Shown here piece after piece: positions 23,828 through 29,446 of a stretch of DNA of 29,446 nucleotides. The position numbers and the translations under genes are program-made. This DNA comes from Deltaproteobacteria bacterium (GTDB taxonomy: Bacteria; JAUYMQ01), in the NCBI GenBank assembly GCA_030698575.1, contig JAUYMQ010000294.1, positions 1 through 29,446 of the forward strand, given 5' to 3'. How positions within the stretch are numbered: the stretch's first letter is position 1; the number at the start of each line of letters is the position of its first letter. The notes under the pieces were generated by a model. It had not been told where the DNA came from. It saw only the letters and a program-made list of their open reading frames with translations, and did no database searches.

Positions 23828-23877
23828 GCGCACGGGGCATGCCAGGGCCAGAGTCCCGCGGGATTTCCCTTGTGTGG

Positions 23878-23899
23878 CCTTGGAAATTTATTTCCATGG
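23878..23899. promoter_or_regulatory. AT-rich inverted repeat upstream of the small gene at 23799
   Basis: CCTTGGAAA (23878-23886) and TTTCCATGG (23891-23899) match as an inverted repeat in eight of nine positions around TTTA. In this GC-rich window it stands out and lies about 50 bp upstream of the TAGAAT box. It could be an operator or activator site. Confidence 0.38.
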
Positions 23900-23991
23900 A
23901 CCGAATGCGGTACCCCGGGCCGTGCGGCGCCCAGCACGGAATAGCGCAATGCGTCATGCCAATTTCAGCATAGCACTCGCCGGGCCGCGGT

Positions 23992-24576
23992 CTACCCCTT
24001 GGTCTTCTCCAGGTGCCGGACCAGCAGTTCGATCCGGTCGTTGCCCCAGAACTTCTCGCCGTCGATGATGAAGGTCGGAAATCCGAAGACCTCGTCCGAC
24101 TCGCCGGCCTTGTTGCTCGCGTCGAGCGCGGCCGAGTACTTCGAGTGATCCACGGCCGCGAGGTACTCCTTCCGGTCGAGTCCGCACTTCTCGGCGATGT
24201 CCCCCAGCACCGCCTCGTCGCCGATGTCCTTTCCCTCGAGCCAGCGCGCGCTGTAGACCGCGTCATGATAGGCCTTCTCGCACCCCTTCTCCCGCGCGAA
24301 GAAGAAGCCGCGGCAGGCCTTCCCCGTGTCCGCGAACGGGCCCGGGTTCAGCTTCAGGTCGTACAGATCCGCGAAGCGCTCGATGTCCTTGAACAGGTAC
24401 TTGAACTTCGGCGACGTGAAATCCGGGCCGCCTCCTCCGCTCCCGCGGGGCGAGTAGATCGGGCTGCGCTCGATCTCCAGGTCGAAGCGCTTGACTGCCT
24501 TTTCGATCCGGGTGTTGCCGAGAAACGAGTAAGGGCTGTTGTACGCGAAGTAGAACTTCAGCATGCCTTTCGCCAT
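23992..24576 (-). CDS. 2-hydroxychromene-2-carboxylate isomerase-like (DsbA/kappa-GST fold) protein
   Basis: The 194-residue protein has the DsbA-like thioredoxin fold of HCCA isomerase and kappa-class GST: FYFAYNSPYSFLGNTR with the catalytic-type Ser in NSPYS, and C-terminal GFPTFIIDGEKFWGNDRIELL, which is characteristic of the family. Naphthalene-pathway isomerases use glutathione with this Ser; no naphthalene genes lie here, so glutathione-dependent detoxification is a better guess. ATG 24576 has GGAGG 5 nt upstream. It lies 40 bp after the GST gene and is the end of the operon led by the HxlR regulator. Confidence 0.87.
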   Translation of the reverse strand: MAKGMLKFYFAYNSPYSFLGNTRIEKAVKRFDLEIERSPIYSPRGSGGGGPDFTSPKFKYLFKDIERFADLYDLKLNPGPFADTGKACRGFFFAREKGCEKAYHDAVYSARWLEGKDIGDEAVLGDIAEKCGLDRKEYLAAVDHSKYSAALDASNKAGESDEVFGFPTFIIDGEKFWGNDRIELLVRHLEKTKG

Positions 24577-24616
24577 TTCATCCTCCGGAAGGGGGAAAAA
24601 TTTGGGATGCGAAGAG

Positions 24617-25261
24617 CTATCCGCCGAGCGCGGCTTTCTCTTCCTCGATAAGCGCCTTGAACGACGGGCGGGCATGAATGCCATCGACGTAGCGGCGCAG
24701 CTTGGGCCAGCGCTTTGCATCGATTTCGAAGCCCGCCTGGCGCAGGTTCACGAGGGGCGAGCAGATACCGATGTCGCCGATCGTGAAGCTCTGCCCCACG
24801 AGGTAGTCGCGGTCGCCAATCTGGCTCTCGAGGTAATCGAAGAAGCGCGGCATCTGCTCCTCCATCGCCTTATTCGCCCCCGCCATGTCCTGCGGCTGGT
24901 TGAAGAACTTCGGGGCGACGACGACGGGGAAGAAAATGCTGTTTCCGATCACCGGCTGCATGCCGCTGTCACCGAATTCCTCGAACCACAGGGCTCGGGC
25001 GTAGGCTTCGTTGTCGGCGGGATAGAGGGGCGGCTTGGGGTTGGTGCGCTCCAGGTACGCGCAGATCACCGAGGAGTCGGCCAGGGTGACCTTGTCGTCC
25101 TGGTAGCACGGGATCTTCCCGAGCGGGCTGATCTTCTTGTACTCGTCGCTCACGTTGACCGGAATGACCGGATCCAGATCGTAGGGAAGGCCTTTCTCGG
25201 TCATGAACACCCGGACCTTCCGGACGAAGGGGGACAGATTGACGCCATGGAGCTTCGGCAT
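24617..25261 (-). CDS. Glutathione S-transferase family protein
   Basis: The 214-residue protein has MPKLHGVNLSPFVRKVRVFM (Ser10 as the likely thiol-activating residue), GKIPCYQDDKVTLADSSVICAYLER (cis-Pro and glutathione-binding helix), and the helical-domain SQIGDRDYLVGQSFTIGDIG with the conserved N-capping box. It is a full-length cytosolic GST. ATG 25261 has AAGGAG 7 nt upstream. It stands 47 bp downstream of the HxlR-type regulator and 40 bp upstream of the HCCA-isomerase-like gene, all on the minus strand, so its expression is likely governed by that regulator. Substrate unknown. Confidence 0.92.
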   Translation of the reverse strand: MPKLHGVNLSPFVRKVRVFMTEKGLPYDLDPVIPVNVSDEYKKISPLGKIPCYQDDKVTLADSSVICAYLERTNPKPPLYPADNEAYARALWFEEFGDSGMQPVIGNSIFFPVVVAPKFFNQPQDMAGANKAMEEQMPRFFDYLESQIGDRDYLVGQSFTIGDIGICSPLVNLRQAGFEIDAKRWPKLRRYVDGIHARPSFKALIEEEKAALGG

Positions 25262-25308
25262 GCTGGTTCTCCTTCTGCGGTGGAGGATCCGCCGGGGACC
25301 TCGGCGGA

Positions 25309-25971
25309 TCAGGTGGAATCGGCATTCAAATCAAAAAGTTCGGGCAGCTTCTCCAGGATTTCGACGCGTCCTTCCGCGCTGAGTTTCCCCCCCGCCAAAG
25401 CTTCCGAGGGATGGATGGCCCCGGTCACGAGGCCCATCAGGACGGAGGGCTCGAGCGTGATGGTCAGTTCCGCGGGACCGTCGTCCAGGGTCACCGTGGT
25501 GCCCCCGCGGCCGCCCGCCACGCGCACCGGAAGCGGTTTGCCCGGGGTCTGGATGCGGATTGCGTAGGTGTGAGCCGGGGTCGCCTCGCGCCGCGAATAG
25601 GCCAGGAGGCCGAGGCGGAGCCAGTCGGGTTCGAAGTGGTCGCCCGGATGGGGGCTGCTGAAGTAGCGCGCCCCCCAGCGAACCAGCCCCAGCAGCACGG
25701 GCACGAGGGCCTGGCCGCTATCGCTCAGACGGTAGACCGTCGAGGCCGCCGGCGGGTCGAGTTGCTCACGGGTGATGAGGCCTTTTTCGAGGAGGCCGTT
25801 GATGCGCGCGGTCAGCACGCTCGAGCTGACGCCCGAAAGCCGCTCCCGCAAATCGCTGAAGCGCTGGGGGCCGAGCGCCAGTTCACGAATGATGAGCAGC
25901 GTCCATCGCTCGCCGATGACCTCGGCGGCTCGGGCAACGGGACAGGATTGCGGGTAGCGGAAGGACTTCAT
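25309..25971 (-). CDS. HxlR-family regulator with SCP2-like C-terminal domain
   Basis: The 220-residue protein has an HxlR winged helix in residues ~1-100: SCPVARAAEVIGERWTLLII with the conserved Cys10 at the helix start, RFSDLRERLSGVSSSVLTARI as recognition helix region, and a wing at VYRLSDSG. The C-terminal ~105 residues (AELTITLEPSVLMGLVTGAI onward, then GGKLSAEGRVEILEKLPELF) resemble an SCP2 sterol-carrier-like fold, which could bind a hydrophobic ligand. Some HxlR proteins (HypR, YodB) sense quinones or aldehydes through this Cys; that is known for the family, not shown here. ATG 25971 lacks a ribosome site; a TAATTC box ends 6 nt upstream. The downstream GST and isomerase suggest an electrophile response. 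Confidence 0.88.
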   Translation of the reverse strand: MKSFRYPQSCPVARAAEVIGERWTLLIIRELALGPQRFSDLRERLSGVSSSVLTARINGLLEKGLITREQLDPPAASTVYRLSDSGQALVPVLLGLVRWGARYFSSPHPGDHFEPDWLRLGLLAYSRREATPAHTYAIRIQTPGKPLPVRVAGGRGGTTVTLDDGPAELTITLEPSVLMGLVTGAIHPSEALAGGKLSAEGRVEILEKLPELFDLNADST

Positions 25972-25972
25972 G

Positions 25973-26006
25973 CTTCTGAATTAGCACTACCCACTTCTGA
26001 AGTCAA
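25973..26006 (-). promoter_or_regulatory. Promoter and direct-repeat operator of the HxlR-GST operon
   Basis: On the minus strand TTGACT (26006-26001) and TAATTC (25983-25978) are 17 bp apart; the ATG begins 6 nt later, so the mRNA would be leaderless or nearly so. On the plus strand, CTTCTGAA occurs at 25973-25980 and 25994-26001, exactly 21 bp (two helical turns) apart; the second is part of an 11-bp palindrome ACTTCTGAAGT. One copy overlaps the start site and the other the -35, as expected for autorepression. The -10 match is weak. Confidence 0.5.
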
Positions 26007-26016
26007 ACTTGCTATC

Positions 26017-26114
26017 TGTCATTGCGAGGAGGGGCTGGGGCCCCGACGAAGCAATCCCCAGGGTCGTGGCCATGCCCGGGGGATTGCTTCGTCGCTACGC
26101 TCCTCGCAATGACA
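26017..26114. repeat. Palindromic dispersed repeat, head-to-head pair
   Basis: TGTCATTGCGAGGAG at the left end is the exact reverse complement of CTCCTCGCAATGACA at the right end, and CGACGAAGCAATCCCC inside pairs with GGGGATTGCTTCGTCG. The element thus has two facing units around a ~20-bp centre and can fold into a long hairpin. It shares its unit with 22852-22889. It lies between the HxlR promoter and the CheW-like gene and could also act as a transcription barrier. Confidence 0.82.
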
Positions 26115-26229
26115 AGGTGGGTTGGGCCCCGCTAAACCCCCGCCGCACTTAAGGGTTTCTGCCGGTCCGCCGATGAGGAGGCAGCGGTCCCGTTACCCTC
26201 CGGAACCGGCCCCAGGGAGATTTTCAGGT

Positions 26230-26724
26230 ATGAAATCAGAAACGGAAACGCCCGAGGAGTCGCGCCACCTGATCTTCCAGGTCGGCGGACACGATCACGC
26301 GATCGGGCTTCTCGAGGTTCGCGAGATCACCGAATGCGATTCGCTCGCATCGATGCCCACGGCCGATCGGGCGTTGCGGGGCGTCATCGACCTGCGCGGC
26401 GCCGCCGTGCCGGTGGTCGATCTGGCTCCGCTGCTGGGCCTTTCGCCCGCCGAGCCCGGGAAGGACGCCTGCGTTCTCGTGGTCGACGTGGAAGTTCGCG
26501 GGCGCCCTGCGACGATCGGGCTGCTGGCGGGGAGCGTAAGCGGCGTGGCGGAAATCACGCCGGAGCTGCTCCAGCCGCTACCGGCTACGGGATCCGAAGC
26601 CGCGGGAAACTGCCTGAGAGGGATTGCGCGGCTGGAGGGAAAGTTCGTCCCCGTGCTGGATCTGCCCCGCCTTCTGGCTGCGGCGTCGCTCACGACGCCT
26701 CACTCTTCGCCTCACTCCTTGTAG
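26230..26724 (+). CDS. CheW-like chemotaxis adaptor domain protein
   Basis: The 164-residue protein is a single CheW domain: HLIFQVGGHDHAIGLLEVREI (strand 1-2), LRGVIDLRGAAVPVVDLAPLLG (the RG core), VLVVDVEVRGRPATIGLLAGSV, and late LRGIARLEGKFVPVLDLPRLL. Canonical CheW links receptors to the kinase CheA. No receptor, CheA, CheY or flagellar gene lies in the window, so the partner is elsewhere or it acts as a stand-alone adaptor. ATG 26230 has GGGAG 11 nt upstream, which is loose. Its last 13 bases overlap the end of the convergent secreted protein. Confidence 0.88.
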   Translation: MKSETETPEESRHLIFQVGGHDHAIGLLEVREITECDSLASMPTADRALRGVIDLRGAAVPVVDLAPLLGLSPAEPGKDACVLVVDVEVRGRPATIGLLAGSVSGVAEITPELLQPLPATGSEAAGNCLRGIARLEGKFVPVLDLPRLLAAASLTTPHSSPHSL

Positions 26725-27164
26725 GTATAGCTGAAGCCCATCTTGCAGTCGGCAACCTCGATCCCCGCGCCCTCGTTCTTCTGGACGAACCACTGCCCCT
26801 CGCCCGACTCCAGGTGGTACTGCTGCTCCTTCTCGGCGTTCCCCGCGTCCTGGTACTCCATCGACGGGCCCTCGGCCGTAATGGGCAGGATGACCACGCG
26901 GCGGAGCACCATGCGATAGCGCACGGTCATGTCGATGGCATGCGTGCAGTCGTTCTGGATGAATCCCTTGCAGATAGGCCCTAGAATCTTCGTTTCCCGG
27001 AGCCGGGCGCAAGTCTCCCGAGCGGGTACCGGCGGGGCTTCCTGCGCCATCGCCGGAAGCGCAGGAGCGAGAAAGAGCAGCGCGGCGGCCAGCGGCAGCG
27101 CCGCGCGAAGGGACGGGTTGCGACAACGGGCGGGGCGGGCGGAGTTACGGGAATCGTGGCGCAT
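26712..27164 (-). CDS. Secreted protein with four cysteines, unknown function
   Basis: The 150-residue protein begins MRHDSRNSARPARCRNPSLR with a Sec signal (LPLAAALLFLAPALPAMAQ, probable cut near residue 41). The mature part has four Cys (ETCARL, GPICKGF, NDCTHA, VADCKMG) that could form two disulfides, and ends in YHLESGEGQWFVQKNEG and SYTYKE. No family recognised. ATG 27164 has GGAGAGGAG 6 nt upstream. It follows the crotonase by 38 bp on the same strand and probably shares its transcript. It overlaps the CheW-like gene by 13 bp at its 3' end. Confidence 0.75.
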   Translation of the reverse strand: MRHDSRNSARPARCRNPSLRAALPLAAALLFLAPALPAMAQEAPPVPARETCARLRETKILGPICKGFIQNDCTHAIDMTVRYRMVLRRVVILPITAEGPSMEYQDAGNAEKEQQYHLESGEGQWFVQKNEGAGIEVADCKMGFSYTYKE

Positions 27165-27202
27165 GAATCTCTCCTCTCCGGAACCCGGGGCCGTGACGTC
27201 CC

Positions 27203-28054
27203 TTACTTGAAGGGGCGCTCGGGCCACCAGGGGTAGAAATCGGGCATGTCCTTGCTGGGCCGCATGGGAAAGCGGGCCGGGCGCTTATCGAGAAATGCCG
27301 TCACGCCCTCCGCGGCGTCGGCCGAGCTTCCCATGGAGTAGATCGCCTTCGAGTCGACGCGGTGGGCTTCCATCGGGTGATCGGCACCGAGCATTCGCCA
27401 GAGCATCTGGCGCGAGAGCGCGACGGAAACGGCCGAGGTGTTCTCGGCGATCTCGCGGGCCAGCGCGCGTGCTGCCGGCAGGAGATCGTCAGGTGGAAGG
27501 ACACGGCTCACGAGCCGCCCCTCCAGCGCTTCCTCGGCGCTAAAGACGCGCCCGGTCGTAACCCATTCACTCGCCCGGCTGATTCCGACGATGCGCGGGA
27601 GGAACCAGGAACTGCAGGCCTCGGGGACGATCCCGCGCCGGGCGAAGACGAAGCCCATCTTCGCACTGCTGCTCGCGATGCGGACGTCCATGGGGAGCGT
27701 CATCGTCACGCCGACCCCGACAGCCGGGCCATTGATGGCGGCGATGAAAGGCTTGATCGACTCGTAGATGCGGAGCGTGAGCACTCCGCCGCCGTCCCGG
27801 TGATCGTCCATCGCCCGCTTGCTGGTCGAATTGAAGGTCTCTCCGCCGCCTCCCAGATCGGCGCCGGCGCAGAAACCTCGCCCCGCCCCCGTGACGATGA
27901 CGGCCCGCACCCGGTCGTCGGTGTCCGCCCTCTCGATCGCGTCGATCATCTCACGCTGCATCGTGGGCGTGTAAGCGTTGAGCCTTTCGGGACGGTTCAG
28001 GGTGAGTGTCAGCACGCCGTCCTCGAGGTTGTACTCGATCTGCTCGTATCCCAT
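27203..28054 (-). CDS. Enoyl-CoA hydratase/isomerase family protein with isomerase-like active site
   Basis: The 283-residue crotonase has RGFCAGADLG (oxyanion loop), AINGPAVGVGVTMTLPMDVRIA and GFVFARRGIVPEACSSWFLPRIVG. The classical hydratase Glu in GGGxE is replaced (GVGVT), and the later PEI Glu site reads FVF. A Glu in RGIVPE is placed as in delta3,delta2-enoyl-CoA isomerases, so isomerase or another crotonase activity is more likely than simple hydration. ATG 28054 has AAAGGG 8 nt upstream; the frame is open as far as 28174 but without family character. It is the first gene of a two-gene minus-strand unit with the secreted protein. Confidence 0.88.
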   Translation of the reverse strand: MGYEQIEYNLEDGVLTLTLNRPERLNAYTPTMQREMIDAIERADTDDRVRAVIVTGAGRGFCAGADLGGGGETFNSTSKRAMDDHRDGGGVLTLRIYESIKPFIAAINGPAVGVGVTMTLPMDVRIASSSAKMGFVFARRGIVPEACSSWFLPRIVGISRASEWVTTGRVFSAEEALEGRLVSRVLPPDDLLPAARALAREIAENTSAVSVALSRQMLWRMLGADHPMEAHRVDSKAIYSMGSSADAAEGVTAFLDKRPARFPMRPSKDMPDFYPWWPERPFK

Positions 28055-28155
28055 GGTCGGTGCCCTTTCGTCGGCTTGTCGGTTCCGCTCCTCGACGGGA
28101 GAATCGCCGCTCCGGGCGCGCCGCGCAAGCCCTGTCCCCCCGACACGAGCAGACG

Positions 28156-28185
28156 TTGACACTTCGCAGGCCAATTTGATTTAAT
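28156..28185 (+). promoter_or_regulatory. Sigma-70-type promoter of the PuuD-like gene
   Basis: TTGACA (28156-28161, full consensus) and TTTAAT (28180-28185, five of six bases) are separated by 18 bp, an AT-rich stretch in GC-rich surroundings. Transcription would start around 28192, giving a leader of about 108 nt before ATG 28300. Confidence 0.7.
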
Positions 28186-28202
28186 CCGGGCGCCTGGCCG
28201 GC

Positions 28203-28291
28203 TGCCGCCCCTTCGCGGGCGCGCCGGCCCTTCCGGCCCGGCGGCACCCCCGCACGCGGCCCGCTCGGCGGCCGGATTCAACGCGAAGGGG
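28203..28291 (+). promoter_or_regulatory. Potentially structured 5' leader that could occlude the ribosome site
   Basis: Within the leader, CCCCTTCGCG (28208-28217) is exactly complementary to CGCGAAGGGG (28282-28291), which covers the first bases of the GGGGAGGA ribosome site (28288-28295). A competing stem, TGCCGCC (28203-28209) with GGCGGCA (28240-28246), shares two bases with the first and encloses the small hairpin GCCGG/CCGGC (28223-28237). The two folds exclude each other, as in regulatory leaders. No known riboswitch family is recognised. The region is very GC-rich, so chance pairing must be excluded. Confidence 0.4.
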
Positions 28292-28299
28292 AGGAATTT

Positions 28300-28998
28300 A
28301 TGAGCTTGTTCAGCGCGGATGGGTTTCTTTTTCTGCTCCGGTGGGGCCACTTCCTCGCCGGCATCATGTGGATAGGGCTCCTCTGGTACTTCAACTTCGT
28401 CCAGGGGGCCTTCTTCGCCGAGACCGACGCCGCGACGAAGAACAACGCAACTTCGAAGCTGGTTCCGCGGGCGCTCTGGTGGTTCCGCTGGGGGGCGATG
28501 TTCACCTTCCTGACGGGCATCATCATGATCACCGGGTTCTATCATCAGACCGGCGGCGCCTATCTCGAGAGCCCAGCGTTCTCGCTGATCCTCCTCGGCG
28601 CCACGATGGGAATCCTCATGTTCCTGAACGTCTGGCTCGTCATCTGGCCGAAGCAACAGATCGTGATTGCCTCGACCAACGCCGTGCTCGGCGGCGGCCA
28701 GGCGAATCCCGCGGCGGCGGCGGCCGGGAGGCGGGCGTTCCTCGCCTCGCGGACCAACACACTCTTCTCGATCCCGATGCTCTTCTTCATGGGCGCCAGC
28801 CGGCACCTCGGGCTTGGTCCGCTCGGGGCGGGCGGGATGATCCTGCTCCTGGCGATCATCTTCCTCGTCGAAGCGAACGCCCTGGTCGGCACAGCGGGAC
28901 CGACGAAGCAGCCGATTGAAAAGCCTCCGGCGCTGATCACCTCGGGATTCGTCCTGACGGCGATTCTCTACCTCCTCTACGAGGGGCTGGCCGGCTAG
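28300..28998 (+). CDS. PuuD-like (urate hydroxylase N-terminal domain) membrane protein
   Basis: The 232-residue protein is the membrane half of urate hydroxylase PuuD (Urate_ox_N type): LLRWGHFLAGIMWIGLLWYFNFVQ (H17 and helix 1), RALWWFRWGAMFTFLTGIIM (helix 2), MFLNVWLVIWPKQQ (helix 3 end), and SIPMLFFMGASRHLG, plus later hydrophobic helices. Full PuuD has a C-terminal cytochrome c domain; it is absent here. A separate cytochrome c lies convergent at 29062-29436 and could supply electrons, but this is inference. GGGGAGGA 4 nt upstream of ATG 28300 is strong. It is preceded by a promoter and a possibly structured leader and followed by a terminator. Confidence 0.82.
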   Translation: MSLFSADGFLFLLRWGHFLAGIMWIGLLWYFNFVQGAFFAETDAATKNNATSKLVPRALWWFRWGAMFTFLTGIIMITGFYHQTGGAYLESPAFSLILLGATMGILMFLNVWLVIWPKQQIVIASTNAVLGGGQANPAAAAAGRRAFLASRTNTLFSIPMLFFMGASRHLGLGPLGAGGMILLLAIIFLVEANALVGTAGPTKQPIEKPPALITSGFVLTAILYLLYEGLAG

Positions 28999-29022
28999 CC
29001 TTCCCGGCCAGTTCGCATAAAC

Positions 29023-29060
29023 AAGGGGTGGAGCCCTTTTCTCGAGGGTTCCACCCTTTT
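29023..29060 (+). terminator. Rho-independent terminator between the PuuD-like and cytochrome genes
   Basis: AAGGGGTGGAGCCC (29023-29036) pairs with GGGTTCCACCCTTTT (29046-29060) with few mismatches or wobbles around a 9-nt loop, ending in a TTTTCTTATT tract for the plus strand. It abuts the cytochrome stop codon at 29062. It best fits the plus-strand gene, though a bidirectional role is possible. A further stem at 28987-29011 (CTGGCCGG/CCGGCCAG) overlaps the PuuD-like stop codon. Confidence 0.8.
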
Positions 29061-29061
29061 C

Positions 29062-29436
29062 TTATTCGGCCAGGAAGGCCGCCAGATCGTCAATGTCCTT
29101 GCCAAGGTGAGGCTGGGCGGGCATGAGCTTTGATTCGCGCTGGGGCGTGTAGCCCGATGGATATTCGGCGCGAAGAACGCGCGCCTCGACGAGTTCCCGC
29201 GGTGACCCCTTGATGGCCGGCCCCACGGCGCCCGGCAGAGAAGGGTCGGCATTGTGGCAGACGATGCAGTTCACCTTGTAGACGCGCCGGCCACGGTCGG
29301 CCGGCGTCCCGGATTCCGCATTGCCTCCCTCGACCCCCGTCCCGCAGCCGGAGAGGCTCCAGGCGGAACCAAATAAAAGCGCGCTTGCGAGCAGGACTCG
29401 CAGCGCGCTTCCAGATTCTCCGCCGGCGGCATTCAC
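29062..29436 (-). CDS. Cytochrome c lipoprotein (possibly extends past the window)
   Basis: The visible 124-residue product has a type II signal peptide with lipobox LSGC (Cys31) and one haem c site CIVCH (C57, C60, H61), with a probable axial Met in SKLMPAQPH (M105). It should be an outer- or inner-membrane-anchored monohaem electron carrier. GTG 29436 is a candidate start, but the frame stays open for the last 10 bases of the window and no ribosome site is visible, so the true start may lie outside. It converges with the PuuD-like gene, ending at the shared hairpin; electron transfer between the two proteins is possible. Confidence 0.85.
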   Translation of the reverse strand: MNAAGGESGSALRVLLASALLFGSAWSLSGCGTGVEGGNAESGTPADRGRRVYKVNCIVCHNADPSLPGAVGPAIKGSPRELVEARVLRAEYPSGYTPQRESKLMPAQPHLGKDIDDLAAFLAE

Positions 29437-29446
29437 TGCGGGAATT

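Noticed and set aside
1-29446. CRISPR array, tRNA or rRNA genes, insertion sequence, toxin-antitoxin or phage gene
   Set aside because: I found no regularly spaced direct repeats, cloverleaf, rRNA signature or transposase motif by reading; a tRNA scan and repeat search were not possible.

Overview
This is a 29.4 kb, GC-rich chromosomal window from a Gram-negative-type bacterium. Sec signal peptides, two lipoboxes, a c-type cytochrome lipoprotein and clear Shine-Dalgarno sites support that reading. I recognise no rRNA, tRNA, CRISPR array, transposase or phage gene. Gene content (several glutathione S-transferase folds, crotonases, a zinc-ribbon/cyclase/ATPase giant, a PuuD-like membrane protein) and 'tgtcattgcgaggag...' dispersed repeats recall deltaproteobacteria-like or uncultured soil and marine lineages. 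No marker gene allows firm placement.

Layout. 1-2011: edge of a secreted protein (-), flavin reductase (+), GST (-), thioredoxin-fold [2Fe-2S] ferredoxin (-). 2127-6083 (+): AI-2E-family permease abutting an MFS transporter, then SDR oxidoreductase, Cys-rich lipoprotein and a small membrane protein. 6077-9282 (-): tight five-gene run of hydrolase, DUF1499, HAD phosphatase, DUF2203 and creatininase-like genes. 9455-11296 (-): lipoyl synthase and a glycerophosphodiester phosphodiesterase. 11406-17275 (+): secreted metallo-beta-lactamase-fold protein, methyltransferase, DUF1622 membrane protein, then a run of a small unknown, PEP-mutase-like enzyme, membrane protein, membrane-anchored GST and soluble GST, closed by a strong hairpin/T-tract. 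17313-18104 (+): enoyl-CoA hydratase. 18157-21552 (-): 1131-residue zinc-ribbon/nucleotide cyclase/ATPase protein. 21749-22575 (-): ArsR repressor plus SRPBCC protein with a dyad operator on the start codon. 22646-23899: repeats and two related small genes. 23992-25971 (-): HxlR regulator, GST and HCCA-isomerase-like operon. 26017-26114: palindromic repeat. 26230-28054: solo CheW, a secreted protein, a crotonase. 28156-29436: PuuD-like membrane protein with a promoter and a potentially structured leader, convergent with a cytochrome c lipoprotein.

The recurring theme is detoxification and small-molecule metabolism: thiol-transferase folds, flavin reductase, transporters, self-regulated ArsR and HxlR units. 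I see no obvious new defence or biosynthetic system. The most unusual signals are (i) 10-nt perfect complementarity in the PuuD-like leader that could occlude its ribosome binding site, (ii) two promoters placed so that the regulator mRNAs would be leaderless or nearly so, (iii) two diverged small genes sharing a C-terminal motif and an upstream element, and (iv) a large imperfect inverted repeat beside a dispersed repeat.
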